Assembly: GCF_032854445.1 (NCBI RefSeq)
Contig: NC_088301.1
Span: 19,215,808 to 19,279,807 of the forward strand
DNA length: 64,000 nt
Direction: 5' to 3'
Origin: Liolophura sinensis
Taxonomy: Eukaryota; Mollusca; Polyplacophora; Chitonida; Chitonidae
Shown piece after piece: positions 63,224-64,000 of the stretch (position 1 is its first letter; each line of letters begins with the position of its first letter). A program made the position numbers and the translations under genes. The notes below the pieces were generated by a model, which saw nothing but the letters and a program-made list of their open reading frames with translations, made no database searches and was not told the DNA's origin.

Positions 63224-63518
63224 ACGACATGCAGTGTTAGAAAAGATTGGATAAGGCTATAGAAATATTTGAGTAAATTTGCAACAAGGATAGAAATCAT
63301 GAGGTAAAGTTACTGCAATACCAGAAATCATCGAGTAAATTTTAGGCAGTGTCAGAAATCGTCGGCTAAAGGTATAGAGATCTTGTTCTTTTATGTAACT
63401 TTTCTAAATTCATAAAATGTCAGAACATCCTTTATAAGTTGAACTATCTACTTATTGGATTGTTGATTTGTACACTGTATACTGGACAAGGAAAATATGT
63501 ATAACATTTAATGTTAAG

Positions 63519-63985
63519 GTGAAACGAAGAATTCAAACCTATGACTCAACCCCATGTGGCGAATGGGGTGAAAAAGCAAATGTGTACTGTTTGAGTTGAA
63601 ACGAAAGGGTCTAAATCACTTGACGCTATGTGGCGAAACAAAGGGGACAATGTCACTTCACGTTGTGTATTATAAGACGCAATCCCAATCACTTGACGTT
63701 GCGTAGTGTATGAGGCGAAACGAAGTTGCCTAATTGACTTGATGTTGTGTTCTGTGTGAGGTGAATTGAAGGGTCCTAAATCGCTTGACGTTGTGTTCTA
63801 TATATGGCGAAACAAAAGGGACTAAATCCTTTGAAACTGTGTGTCGTTTGAGGTGAAATGGAGACCTCTATATCACTTGACGCTGTGTACCTTTTGAGGT
63901 AAAACGAAGTCTCAATTGTCACTGTGTGCTAGAGGAGGTAAAGCAAAGGGGCCTATATTACTTCAGTAGTAGTCGTGTGTGGGGC
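63519..63985. repeat. decayed tandem repeat, unit about 55 bp, reaches near the window end
   Basis: The cycle gtgtt(c/g)t then gaggtgaaacgaag, ggncctaaatcacttgacg recurs eight or nine times with many substitutions and indels. It may continue past 64000. Confidence 0.85.
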
Positions 63986-64000
63986 GACCTAGACTGGTAC

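Overview
The window reads as a stretch of eukaryotic nuclear DNA with no convincing complete gene, no rRNA or functional tRNA gene, no CRISPR array and no transposase or reverse transcriptase reading frame. The longest open frames are either products of tandem repeats or of a length expected by chance. The tRNA-headed SINEs have heads, central blocks and 3' tails that I recognise as typical of marine molluscs (possibly a related lophotrochozoan). Species cannot be named from the sequence alone.

What the window does hold is a dense layer of non-autonomous repeats. At least three SINE families are visible. SINE-A has a Leu/Ser-like tRNA head beginning GGCCTCCGTGGCCGAG and a tail ending in a poly(AAAT) stretch. 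SINE-B has a head beginning GGCCTAGAGGTTAGA. SINE-C has a head beginning GGCCCCGATAGCACAG, and one copy at 4788-5144 is flanked by a perfect 13-bp target-site duplication. Terminal-inverted-repeat (TIR) elements lie at 41296-41697 (TA target site, internal 73-bp repeats), 43189-44159 (42-bp TIRs enclosing a 54-bp minisatellite) and 29071-29434 (relative of the 41-kb element with a long TA expansion). Short foldback elements sit at 28560-28700 and 34498-34627, with half copies at 40565 and 46575.

Tandem arrays occupy 3626-4215 (about 40 bp), 10103-10325 (72 bp), 23389-23650 (140 bp, two copies), 31011-31181 (about 35 bp), 43294-43990 (54 bp with a 162-bp higher-order period), 56028-56520 (about 54-76 bp), 62350-63223 (31 bp, fused to a truncated SINE) and 63519-63985 (about 55 bp). 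Four scattered fragments at 14.3, 18.0, 47.7 and 59.3 kb overlap one another in circular order, which suggests a dispersed satellite with a monomer near 373 bp.

Layout: 1-6 kb, SINE-A and SINE-C copies, one candidate exon on the minus strand and a decayed minisatellite; 6-13 kb, SINE fragments, the 72-bp array and the best candidate terminal exon (10663-10919, +); 13-29 kb, mostly unannotated spacer with a 147-bp near-identical duplication at 16.2 and 19.2 kb; 29-45 kb, TIR elements and SINEs; 45-64 kb, spacer, SINEs and three tandem arrays, one reaching almost to the right edge. The picture is an intergenic region or very large intron shaped by SINE insertion, MITE activity and minisatellite growth. 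Nothing here shows genes acting together.
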